From positions 1-40,863 of the forward strand of contig JAISFF010000024.1 of NCBI GenBank assembly GCA_031263725.1: a stretch of DNA of 40,863 nucleotides, read 5' to 3'. The position numbers and the translations under genes are program-made. The stretch comes from Lysobacteraceae bacterium (GTDB taxonomy: Bacteria > Pseudomonadota > Gammaproteobacteria > Xanthomonadales > Xanthomonadaceae). Shown here in pieces: positions 30,115 to 37,814 of the stretch. Below the pieces are notes generated by a model. It was not told the origin of the DNA, ran no database searches, and saw only the letters and a program-made list of their open reading frames with translations. Within the stretch, counting starts at the first letter, position 1, and each line of letters begins with the position of its first letter.

Positions 30115-30735
30115 ATGACCAGAATCGACCAAGCACGGCAGCGGATTGCCCGCGAAGCAGCCCGATGGATGCTCGAAAGCGGTAGCCGCGACTACCATCA
30201 TGCCAAGCAGAAAGCGGCATCGCGACTGAATATCAAGGGAGACGATGCCCTGCCACGCAACAGCGAAATCGAACAGGCGTTGCGCGAGCATCAGGCTTTG
30301 TTCTTCGGGGAAGCCCAGCGCAAAGCACTCCGGGTTCGCCGTGAAGCCGCACTCGAAGCCATGTTGTTCTTTCGCGACTTCTCGCCAAGGTTGGCGGGCC
30401 CTGTGTGGGAAGGCACGGCCGACTCCCACTCTCTCGTGCAGCTGCATATGCACGATGACGATGCGGAGACGATCGCCCGCTTTCTTCAGGAACAGCGAAT
30501 ACCGGCGCAACTGCATTTCCGCAGACTGCGCCTGGACCGCGCCCGCGACGCGGACCTGCCAGTCTGGCGCTTCCAGGCCGATGATCTGGGCTTCGAACTG
30601 ATCGTGTTGCCATACGGCCTGTTGCGGCAGGCGCCGCTATCGGACATCGATGGCAAACCGATGAAGCGCGGCTCCATCGAGCAGCTAGAATCGTTGCTGC
30701 GCTCCGATGAAATGGATGGCCTCTTGAAAGGATGA
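30115..30735 (+). CDS. Conserved protein of unknown function, possibly nucleotidyltransferase-like
   Basis: A 206-aa protein resembling, from memory, a family conserved in Pseudomonas and Xanthomonas relatives, sometimes annotated as nucleotidyltransferase or ligase. An N-terminal helical region (about 1-90) contains LPRNSEIEQALREHQALF. The centre has GPVWEGTADSHSLVQLHMH (95-113). This recalls the Gx-T-x-H-S-x-(I/V)-x-L-H strand of that family but lacks the paired aspartates of active nucleotidyltransferases. The tail has PLSDIDGKPMKRGSIEQLES, also family-like. The ATG at 30115 has no clear ribosome binding site. It is a single gene, closed by a terminator shared with gltA. I would not assign an activity. 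Confidence 0.65.
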   Translation: MTRIDQARQRIAREAARWMLESGSRDYHHAKQKAASRLNIKGDDALPRNSEIEQALREHQALFFGEAQRKALRVRREAALEAMLFFRDFSPRLAGPVWEGTADSHSLVQLHMHDDDAETIARFLQEQRIPAQLHFRRLRLDRARDADLPVWRFQADDLGFELIVLPYGLLRQAPLSDIDGKPMKRGSIEQLESLLRSDEMDGLLKG

Positions 30736-30810
30736 CATTCGCCACCCTTTGCGATACCCGCGGACAATGGATGCCGTCATACCCCGAACCAACACCGGAA
30801 CGCTCTAACG

Positions 30811-30839
30811 AAAACGCCCCGCAGATTACGGGGCGTTTT
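30811..30839. terminator. Bidirectional terminator between the 30115 gene and gltA
   Basis: AAAACGCCCCG (30811-30821) pairs perfectly with CGGGGCGTTTT (30829-30839) around a 7-nt loop. Both strands end in a U-run from the stem, so it can serve the rightward gene ending at 30735 and the leftward gltA ending at 30864. Confidence 0.9.
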
Positions 30840-30863
30840 CTCCTGCAGGACCAGCCGCAAGGA

Positions 30864-32156
30864 TCACTTGCGGCTGTCGATACCCACGTAATCGCGCTTG
30901 GCGTGGCCGGTGTAAACCTGACGCGGACGTCCGATCTTGGCTTCCGGATCCACCTGCTGCTCCAGCCAGTGCGCGACCCAGCCCGCGGTACGGGCGATGG
31001 CGAACATGACCGTGAACATTTCGGTCGGGATGTTCAGCGCCTTGTAGATGATGCCGCTGTAGAAGTCCACGTTCGGATACAGCTTGCGCTGGATGAAGTA
31101 ATCGTCCTTCAACGCCGCTTCTTCCAGCTTCAGCGCCACTTCCAGTAACGGATCGTTGACGCCCAGCTCGCCCAGCACCTTGTGCGTCATCTCGCGGATG
31201 ATGGTCGCGCGCGGGTCGAAGTTCTTGTAGATGCGGTGACCGAAGCCCATCAGACGGAATCCGGATTCCTTGTCCTTCGCCTTGGCCACGGCAGCATCGA
31301 CGTGCCTGGCATCGCCAATTTCCTCCAGCATCTTCAGCACAGCTTCGTTGGCCCCGCCATGTGCCGGTCCCCACAACGCCGCGATACCGGCCGCGACGGA
31401 GGCATAGGGGTTGGCGCCGGTCGAACCGACCAGACGCACGGTCGAAGTGGAAGCATTCTGCTCGTGATCCGCGTGCAGGATGAACAGCAGGTCCAGCGCC
31501 TTGGCGACGATCGGGTTCAATTCCAGCGGCTCGCTCGGCAGCTCGAACATCATATGCAGGAAACGGCTGACGTAATCGAGGTTGTAGCGCGGGTAGCGGA
31601 TCGGCCAACCGATCGAATACCGATGCGCCGCCGCCGCCATCGTCGGCACCTTCGCGATCAGGCGGATCGCGGCCTGGCGCCGGTGTTCCGGATCGCTCAG
31701 GTCCAGCGTGTCGTGATGGAAACCGGACAGCGAAGCGACCGAACCGCACAGCATCGCCATCGGGTGCGCATCGTAGTTGAAGCCGTTGAGGAACTTCCTC
31801 AGCGACTCATGCATCATCGCCTGATGCGCGACTTCGCGATCGAACGCCGTCATTTCCCCGCGGCTCGGCAATTCGCCATTCATCAGCAGATAGGCTACTT
31901 CGAGAAAGGTCGACTGCCTGGCCAATTGCTCGATCGGATAGCCGCGATACAGCAGTACACCCGCGTCACCGTCGATATAGGTGATTGCGGATTTGCAACT
32001 GGCCGTGGCGGTGAAACCGGAGTCGTAGGTGAACAGACCGGTTTCCTTGGTGAGCTTGGAAATATCGATACAGGAATTGCCCAGCGTGGGTTTCAGCACG
32101 GGCAATGACACCAGCTTGTCGCCGGCGCTTAACGTGACCTGGTCAAGATCGGACAC
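30864..32156 (-). CDS. gltA: Citrate synthase (type II)
   Basis: Cytosolic entry enzyme of the TCA cycle; condenses acetyl-CoA and oxaloacetate to citrate. The 430-aa protein has the three catalytic residues at H266 (GPAHGGAN), H307 (MGFGHRIYKNFDP) and an aspartate near 364. HADHEQNASTSTVRLVGSTG (228-247) is the type II signature. The N-terminal FTYDSGFTATASCKSAITYI stretch belongs to the regulatory domain of the hexameric, NADH-sensitive enzymes. The start is a GTG at 32156, which has GAGGAG at 8 nt; the next GTG upstream (32165) lies inside that ribosome binding site. It is a single gene bounded by terminators on both sides. Confidence 0.97.
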   Translation of the reverse strand: MSDLDQVTLSAGDKLVSLPVLKPTLGNSCIDISKLTKETGLFTYDSGFTATASCKSAITYIDGDAGVLLYRGYPIEQLARQSTFLEVAYLLMNGELPSRGEMTAFDREVAHQAMMHESLRKFLNGFNYDAHPMAMLCGSVASLSGFHHDTLDLSDPEHRRQAAIRLIAKVPTMAAAAHRYSIGWPIRYPRYNLDYVSRFLHMMFELPSEPLELNPIVAKALDLLFILHADHEQNASTSTVRLVGSTGANPYASVAAGIAALWGPAHGGANEAVLKMLEEIGDARHVDAAVAKAKDKESGFRLMGFGHRIYKNFDPRATIIREMTHKVLGELGVNDPLLEVALKLEEAALKDDYFIQRKLYPNVDFYSGIIYKALNIPTEMFTVMFAIARTAGWVAHWLEQQVDPEAKIGRPRQVYTGHAKRDYVGIDSRK

Positions 32157-32376
32157 AGTGTGCACTCCTCAAAAACTGTAGATAAGGCGCCGTCCACCGG
32201 AGTCGGAAAAGGCGCGGGAAAGAGGCCACGGCGGATCAGTCGCAGGATGCGCCGCGGATCGGATAATTATCGCACAAGCCCGTTAACCGACGGCTATCCG
32301 AAAATTGTATTTACTAACCGGATCAAATCGCATATAGGGAACGGATCGTATCAGGCATGCATGTGTTCGCGCACAA

Positions 32377-32406
32377 AAGAACGGCCGCGATCACGCGGCC
32401 GTTCTT
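32377..32406 (-). terminator. Rho-independent terminator of rpmE2
   Basis: AAGAACGGCCGCG (32377-32389) pairs perfectly with CGCGGCCGTTCTT (32394-32406) around a 4-nt loop. In the leftward direction UUUUGU follows. It lies 22 nt past the rpmE2 stop. Confidence 0.88.
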
Positions 32407-32427
32407 CGGATACAGCGGACGGGCTTT

Positions 32428-32676
32428 TCAGCGCGTATAGCGTCTCTGGAACTTGTCGATACGGCCGCTGGTGTCGATGACCTTGTGCTTGCCCGTGTAG
32501 AACGGGTGCGACGCGGACGAGATTTCGATCTTGACCAACGGGTACTCGTTGCCGTCTTCCCACTTGATGGTTTCCTTGCTGCCGGCAGCCAGGGTCGAGC
32601 GGGTCAGGAACTTGAAATCGGAAGTAACGTCATGGAAGACGACTTCGCGGTAGACAGGATGGATGTCGGCCTTCAT
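32428..32676 (-). CDS. rpmE2: 50S ribosomal protein L31, type B (zinc-free)
   Basis: Small protein of the large ribosomal subunit. The 82-aa product ([20 protein letters not shown] to [10 protein letters not shown]) is of type B. It has no cysteine at all, so the zinc ribbon of type A L31 is absent. In several bacteria type B L31 is made under zinc shortage under Zur and replaces type A; whether that holds here is unknown. The ATG at 32676 is the family start. A promoter-like TAGAAT (32715-32720) stands upstream. It is a single gene with its own terminator. Confidence 0.95.
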   Translation of the reverse strand: MKADIHPVYREVVFHDVTSDFKFLTRSTLAAGSKETIKWEDGNEYPLVKIEISSASHPFYTGKHKVIDTSGRIDKFQRRYTR

Positions 32677-32714
32677 TTGGCTCGCACCGTTGCATGTTGC
32701 GGAGTAAGCCCGGC

Positions 32715-32744
32715 ATTCTATCTCTCCGGACCGGGGCAATGCAA
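32715..32744 (-). promoter_or_regulatory. Candidate sigma-70 promoter of rpmE2
   Basis: Reading leftward, a TTGCAT -35-like box (32739-32744) and a TAGAAT -10 box (32715-32720) stand 18 nt apart. The start point would be near 32708, about 30 nt before the rpmE2 ATG. The -10 matches five of six positions, the -35 only three. Confidence 0.4.
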
Positions 32745-32863
32745 GCCGGCCCAAACGCTTGCCGCGACTCGTTCCGGGGCCGCCATTGCGGGACGGAGGC
32801 GCTCAGGGGCCGCGCTGTACGGGGCCCTCCCCAGGCTCGTCTCCCTTCCCGGTCCTACCGGAT

Positions 32864-35026
32864 TCAGGCGGCAACGAACCGCGCCGCGCCACCAACCCAG
32901 CGTTTCACGATGCGATCCGCCAACTCCGGGCTGTGCGCCAGCAGTTCGTCGGCCCAGGCATGGACCTGCGGCAACAGCCCGATATCCCGCGCCAGATCGG
33001 CAATGCGGAAGCTGGCCAGGCCGGTCTGACGGGTTCCCAGCAATTCGCCGGGGCCGCGCAATTCGAGGTCCCTTTCCGCGATCAGGAATCCATCGTTGGT
33101 CCGTCGCAGGGTCGCCAGGCGCTGTTTGGCCATCAGCGACAAAGGCGGCTGATACAACAGGACGCAACTGGAGGCTGCCGCGCCGCGCCCTACCCGTCCG
33201 CGCAACTGGTGCAACTGCGCCAGGCCCAGACGCTCGGCATTTTCGATCACCATCAACGAGGCGTTCGGTACATCCATGCCGACCTCGATCACCGTCGTGG
33301 CCACCAGGAGGTCGATCTCGCCCGTCTTGAATGCATTCATGGCCCTGCGCTTTTCCGCCGGCTTGAGCCGGCCATGCACCAGCCCCACCCGAACTCCCGG
33401 CAACTGGGCCAGCAGGGACTCGTAGGTGGTCTGCGCCGCTTGCGCTTCGACTTTGCCCGCCGCTGGGCCCGGCCGGACCGGCTTGGCGGTCTTCGTCGTT
33501 TCCTCTTCCTCCGCTTCGTCGATCAGCGTGCAGACCCAATACACCTGGCGTCCTTCGGCACAGGCGACGCGGATGCGCTCGATCAGCTCGGGACGGCGCT
33601 CGCTGCCAACGGCCACCGTCCGCACCGGCGTCCGGCCCGGCGGCAGTTCGTCGATCGCGGATACATCCAGATCGGCATATGCGGTCATCGCCAGGGTGCG
33701 GGGGATGGGCGTGGCGGTCATCACCAACTGATGCGGAAGGCTGTCGTCGATGGAACCCTTCTCGCGCAATGCCAGACGCTGCTGCACGCCGAAACGGTGC
33801 TGCTCGTCGACCACCACCAGGGCCAGGTCATGGAACTCCACGCCCTCCTGCATCAAGGCATGCGTGCCCACGGCCACCTGCGCCGCCCCGGATGCAATGG
33901 CTTCCAGCGCCGCCTTGCGCGCCTTGCCGGTGACCTTGCCGGCCAGCCAGACCATATCCACGCCGAGCGGAACCAGCCATTGCTGCAGACTGCGCAAGTG
34001 CTGTTCCGCCAGCAGTTCGGTCGGCGCCGCCATCACCGCCTGTTTGTCCTGCGCGACCGCCAGCATGATGGCCATCGCCGCCACGACGGTCTTGCCGCTG
34101 CCGACATCGCCCTGGATCAGCCGCTGCATCGGCACGGGCCGGGCCAGGTCCTTGCGGATCTGTCCGAACACGCGCTGCTGTGCCGCGGTCAGTTCGAACG
34201 GCAGGGACTGCTGCAACCGCATCGCCAGCCTGGCGTCAGGCAATGCCGGCGCATGCTGCCGCTGCATCGCCAGACGTTGGCAACGCAGGCTCAGATGGTG
34301 CGCAAGCAGTTCTTCCAGGACCAGGCGCCGTTGTGCCGGATGGCGGCCGTCGGCGAACGCGGCCAGATCCTCCCCGGACCTGGGACGATGCAGCATCAAC
34401 AATGCGCTTCGCAACGAAGGCAGGTCGTGCTCCCTGCGCCAGCGCTCCGGCAGCAGTTCCAGTTGCGCATCGTCGGGCAGGCGGTCCAGCGCCTGCCCGA
34501 TGAACTTGCGCAGCGTCGCCGGACCGATGCCTTCCACGGCCGGGTATACCGGATCGAGCCGGTCGCCGAGGGCGGCCTCGGCACCCTCGGCAAGGATCTG
34601 ATAGCTGGGATGGACGATCTCCAGCCCATGCTGGCCGGCACGCGGCGTGCCGTAGCAGCGGATCCTGGCCCCCGGCTGGAACTGCGCGGCCTGCGCGCCA
34701 CGGAAGTGGAAAAACCTGAGCACGACGGTTGCATGCGATCCGTCGCTCACCGCTGCCCGCAGCATCGGGCGATAACGAAAGCTGCGCTCGGCCAGCTCCA
34801 CATGGCCTTCGATCTGTGCCGCCACTCCCGGCCGCAGATCGCGGATGGAAGTCAGTTGCGTCCGGTCTTCGTAGCTCCGCGGAAGATGCAGCCACAGATC
34901 CTGCAGCGTGTTGAGCCCGCGCGCGTTGAGCTTTTCCAGCACTTTCGGGGTGACGCCCGGCAGGCTGCCCAGCGGCGCCTCGCCGCCTGCCGCCAATATC
35001 GGTGAACGGGATTGCGGGGCCGCCAC
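32864..35026 (-). CDS. recG: ATP-dependent DNA helicase RecG
   Basis: Superfamily 2 helicase that rewinds stalled replication forks and moves branched DNA. The 720-aa protein begins with a helix-hairpin region (LGSLPGVTPKVLEKLNARGL) leading into the wedge/OB domain. The motor follows with Walker A GDVGSGKT, the Walker B variant VVVDEQHRF (DEQH), motif III TATPIPRTLAMT and motif VI QLRGRVGRG. The C-terminal TRG region is complete to the stop. The start is uncertain: a GTG at 35026 is chosen, but a TTG at 35038 that overlaps the ridA stop (TTGA) is possible. The frame runs further upstream through ridA and is not used. It is the last gene of relA-spoT-ridA-recG. Confidence 0.95.
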   Translation of the reverse strand: MAAPQSRSPILAAGGEAPLGSLPGVTPKVLEKLNARGLNTLQDLWLHLPRSYEDRTQLTSIRDLRPGVAAQIEGHVELAERSFRYRPMLRAAVSDGSHATVVLRFFHFRGAQAAQFQPGARIRCYGTPRAGQHGLEIVHPSYQILAEGAEAALGDRLDPVYPAVEGIGPATLRKFIGQALDRLPDDAQLELLPERWRREHDLPSLRSALLMLHRPRSGEDLAAFADGRHPAQRRLVLEELLAHHLSLRCQRLAMQRQHAPALPDARLAMRLQQSLPFELTAAQQRVFGQIRKDLARPVPMQRLIQGDVGSGKTVVAAMAIMLAVAQDKQAVMAAPTELLAEQHLRSLQQWLVPLGVDMVWLAGKVTGKARKAALEAIASGAAQVAVGTHALMQEGVEFHDLALVVVDEQHRFGVQQRLALREKGSIDDSLPHQLVMTATPIPRTLAMTAYADLDVSAIDELPPGRTPVRTVAVGSERRPELIERIRVACAEGRQVYWVCTLIDEAEEEETTKTAKPVRPGPAAGKVEAQAAQTTYESLLAQLPGVRVGLVHGRLKPAEKRRAMNAFKTGEIDLLVATTVIEVGMDVPNASLMVIENAERLGLAQLHQLRGRVGRGAAASSCVLLYQPPLSLMAKQRLATLRRTNDGFLIAERDLELRGPGELLGTRQTGLASFRIADLARDIGLLPQVHAWADELLAHSPELADRIVKRWVGGAARFVAA

Positions 35027-35034
35027 GGGTTCCG

Positions 35035-35418
35035 TCAACCGAGGATCATCACCGCGTCCGCTTCGAAGGCCGTGCCCTTGGGCAGCGCTGCGACACCGAT
35101 GGTGGAACGCGCCGGATAAGGCGCGGAGAAATATTCCCGCATCACCGCGTTCACCGCGGCGAACTCGTTCAGATCGGTCAGATAGAGACCCAGCCGCACG
35201 ATCCGGTCCAGCGATCCGCCCGCCGCTTCGGCGACCGACTTGAGGTTGTCGAACACGCGCCGTGCCTGTGCGGCGATGTCGCCGGCCACGATTTCGCCAG
35301 TGGCTGGATCCAGCGGGATCTGCCCGGAGAAGTACACGGTATTGCCGCTGCGGACCGCCTGCGAATACGGGCCGATCGCGGCCGGAGCCTGCGCGGTCTG
35401 AATGATCTGAATCGACAT
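35035..35418 (-). CDS. ridA: RidA family enamine/imine deaminase
   Basis: Cytosolic protein that hydrolyses reactive 2-aminoacrylate and related imines made by PLP enzymes. The 127-aa product has the family motifs GPYSQAVRSGNTVYFSGQIP, LDRIVRLGLYLTDLNEF and the substrate-binding arginine in ARSTIGVAALPKG, with the EADAVMI end. The ATG at 35418 follows AGGAA at 6 nt. It lies between spoT and recG; spoT ends 128 nt upstream and recG starts 9 nt downstream. This order is found in other gammaproteobacteria. Confidence 0.94.
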   Translation of the reverse strand: MSIQIIQTAQAPAAIGPYSQAVRSGNTVYFSGQIPLDPATGEIVAGDIAAQARRVFDNLKSVAEAAGGSLDRIVRLGLYLTDLNEFAAVNAVMREYFSAPYPARSTIGVAALPKGTAFEADAVMILG

Positions 35419-35545
35419 GGAGTTTCCTGCAATCGGAACAGGATGGCGGCCCGATGCCGCCATTCACGGGTTTGCATAGTCTGGCAGATGCCGCGCCGCG
35501 ATGTCGCCACGCGGTACGGCGCGATGCCGTCCCCTGCGCGACCGT

Positions 35546-37720
35546 TCACTGCCGCCGGACGCTCTGCGCCACACTGAGACGACGCAGGCGCCGGATCACT
35601 TCGGCCAGATGATTGCGATTGCGCACCTGGATCACGAACCGCAACGTGACCGCGTTGACATCGCGATCCAGATAATCGACCTGGTCGATATTCGACTCGC
35701 TCCGTGCCACCGCCGCGGCCAACTGCGCCAGCGCGCCGGTGCGGTTTTCGGCGATGACCAGCAGCGAGGTGGCGTAGTCGCCACTGACCTGCGTATCCCA
35801 GTCGATCGGCACCATCCGCTCCGGCGCCTTGCGCAGCTCGACCAGGTTGGGACAGTCCTGCCGGTGCACCACGACACCCTTGCCCGCCGTCAGGTAACCC
35901 ATGATTTCATCGCCCGGAACCGGCTGGCAGCAGTTGGCGAAGGTGACCACGCCGCGCTCGGTGCCGCTGATCAGGATCTTTTCCTGGGACTGCAGCGCCC
36001 GGTTGCCGCCGCTCAGCTCGGCGAACACCATCAGCGCCTGGGCCGCCTGGTTGGGCATCCAGTTGCCAAGCGCCACGTCCGCCAGGAACGACTCCAGCCG
36101 CTGATAGCGGTGCTCGGCCAGGAAGGCATCCAGCCGCTGCTGTGGCAATCGTTCCAGCGAGCTGCCCATCGCTTCGAGCGCGCGGTCCAGCATCCGGTGT
36201 CCCAGTTGCACCGCATCCTCGTGTTCCAGTTGCTTGAGCTGGTGCCGGATCGCGGTCCGCGCCTTGCTGGTGACCACGAACTCCAGCCATTGCGGCTTCG
36301 GCGTCGCCGATTTGGCGGTGATGACCTCCACCGTCTGCCCGCTGACCAGCTTGGTGCGCAGCGGCACCAGCTTCTTGTCCACCCGCGAGGCCACCGCCTG
36401 GTTGCCCACATCGGTATGCACCGCATAGGCGAAATCCAGCGCCGTGCTGTTGCGCGGCAGCGACATGATCCGCCCCTTCGGCGTGAACAGATACACCTCG
36501 TCCGGGAACAGATCGACCTTGACGTTTTCCAGAAATTCCAGCGAGGAATCCGCCCTGCTCTGGGACTCCACCAGCTCCAGGATCCAGGCATGCGCGTGGC
36601 GCTGCGCGCTGTTGGAAGTCTCATCGCCGTATTTGTAACTCCAGTGCGCGGCAATGCCGCGCTCGGCGATCAGGTCCATTTCCTCGGTGCGGATCTGCAC
36701 CTCGATCGGGGAGCCGTAAAGCCCGAACAGGACCGTGTGCAGCGACTGATAGCCATTGGCCTTGGGGATAGCGATGAAATCGCGGAAACGGCCGTCGAGC
36801 GGCTTGAACTGCGCATGCACCGCGCCCAGCGCGTGATAGCAGCCGGCAACGCTGCGTACCACGACGCGGAATCCGAACACATCCATGACCTGGTCGAAGC
36901 TTTTGCCTTCGTTGCGCATCTTGTTGTAGATGCTCCAAGGCGTCTTGATGCGGCTGACCAGACGATGTTCCAGCCCTTCCCGGGCCAGCCCCCGCGACAG
37001 CCGTACCTCGACCTGCTCGATGGCTTCGCGCCGCATCACCGGCTGGCTGCGGATGCGCTTCTCGATCACCGCGTAGCGCCACGGATACAGGGCGCGGAAC
37101 CCCAGGTTCTGCAGCTCGACCTTGATCAGGCTCATGCCCAGCCGCTGCGCGATCGGCGCGTAGATATCCAGCGTCTCGCGCGCGATCCGCCCGCGCGCCT
37201 CGCCGCTCTGCGCGCCGAGCGTGCGCATGTTGTGGATGCGGTCGGCCAGCTTGATCATGATCACCCGCAGATCGCGGGACATCGCCAGCAGCATCTTGCG
37301 GAAACTCTCCGCCGCCGCCTCCTGCCGATCGCGGAACTTGAGCTTGTCCAGCTTGGTCACGCCATCGACCAGTCCGGCCACGGTTTCGCCGAACCCGTTG
37401 GCCAGGTCCTCATGGGTCAGCGGCGTGTCTTCGATCGTATCGTGCAGGATTGCCGCCACCAGCGCTTCGACATCCAGTCCCATCTCCGCAAGCACCGTCG
37501 CCACGGCAACGGGATGGGTGATGTACGGCTCGCCGGACTTGCGGGTCTGTCCCGCGTGCGCCGCCGCGCCGACCTCCCAGGCACGGATCAGGATCGCTTT
37601 CTGCTTCTCGGGCAGATGGTCGGCGGCATGCAGCAGCTGGACGACATAGTCCGGCAGTCCATCGCCGCCGGACGATGTCCAGGTTTTCTTGGCAGTCCGG
37701 GTAGCTCGACCTGATGTCAT
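35546..37720 (-). CDS. spoT: Bifunctional (p)ppGpp synthetase/hydrolase SpoT
   Basis: Cytosolic RelA/SpoT homologue that mainly breaks down (p)ppGpp and can make it. The 724-aa protein has an intact N-terminal hydrolase site: H55, H69, the H93-D94 pair in ILHDTIEDT, and D160 in LADRIHNM. The synthetase domain has FGFRVVVRS and the substrate motif GRFRDFIAIPKANGYQSLHT, where RFRD stands in place of the RxKD of bifunctional enzymes. TGS, helical, ZFD and ACT domains follow to the end (ENRTGALAQLAAAVA). The ATG at 37720 is the family-like start; the frame upstream is not. relA ends 94 nt upstream and ridA follows. Confidence 0.96.
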   Translation of the reverse strand: MTSGRATRTAKKTWTSSGGDGLPDYVVQLLHAADHLPEKQKAILIRAWEVGAAAHAGQTRKSGEPYITHPVAVATVLAEMGLDVEALVAAILHDTIEDTPLTHEDLANGFGETVAGLVDGVTKLDKLKFRDRQEAAAESFRKMLLAMSRDLRVIMIKLADRIHNMRTLGAQSGEARGRIARETLDIYAPIAQRLGMSLIKVELQNLGFRALYPWRYAVIEKRIRSQPVMRREAIEQVEVRLSRGLAREGLEHRLVSRIKTPWSIYNKMRNEGKSFDQVMDVFGFRVVVRSVAGCYHALGAVHAQFKPLDGRFRDFIAIPKANGYQSLHTVLFGLYGSPIEVQIRTEEMDLIAERGIAAHWSYKYGDETSNSAQRHAHAWILELVESQSRADSSLEFLENVKVDLFPDEVYLFTPKGRIMSLPRNSTALDFAYAVHTDVGNQAVASRVDKKLVPLRTKLVSGQTVEVITAKSATPKPQWLEFVVTSKARTAIRHQLKQLEHEDAVQLGHRMLDRALEAMGSSLERLPQQRLDAFLAEHRYQRLESFLADVALGNWMPNQAAQALMVFAELSGGNRALQSQEKILISGTERGVVTFANCCQPVPGDEIMGYLTAGKGVVVHRQDCPNLVELRKAPERMVPIDWDTQVSGDYATSLLVIAENRTGALAQLAAAVARSESNIDQVDYLDRDVNAVTLRFVIQVRNRNHLAEVIRRLRRLSVAQSVRRQ

Positions 37721-37814
37721 CGCATGGAGCCTATGCCAGCGCCGCGGTCTCGGCAATTCATTCGGCGCCGCCCCGCGTTGACTTCGTTCTGTTCGATCGT
37801 ATCGGTCATCAATA

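Noticed and set aside
32157-32340. AT-rich boxes upstream of gltA as promoter
   Set aside because: Several -10-like boxes (TACAAT, GATAAT) are present but none has a -35 at proper spacing, so no promoter is called.
32759-35005. A 748-codon rightward open frame opposite recG
   Set aside because: Antisense shadow of recG with no recognisable domain or ribosome binding site. The same holds for the long frames opposite spoT and relA.
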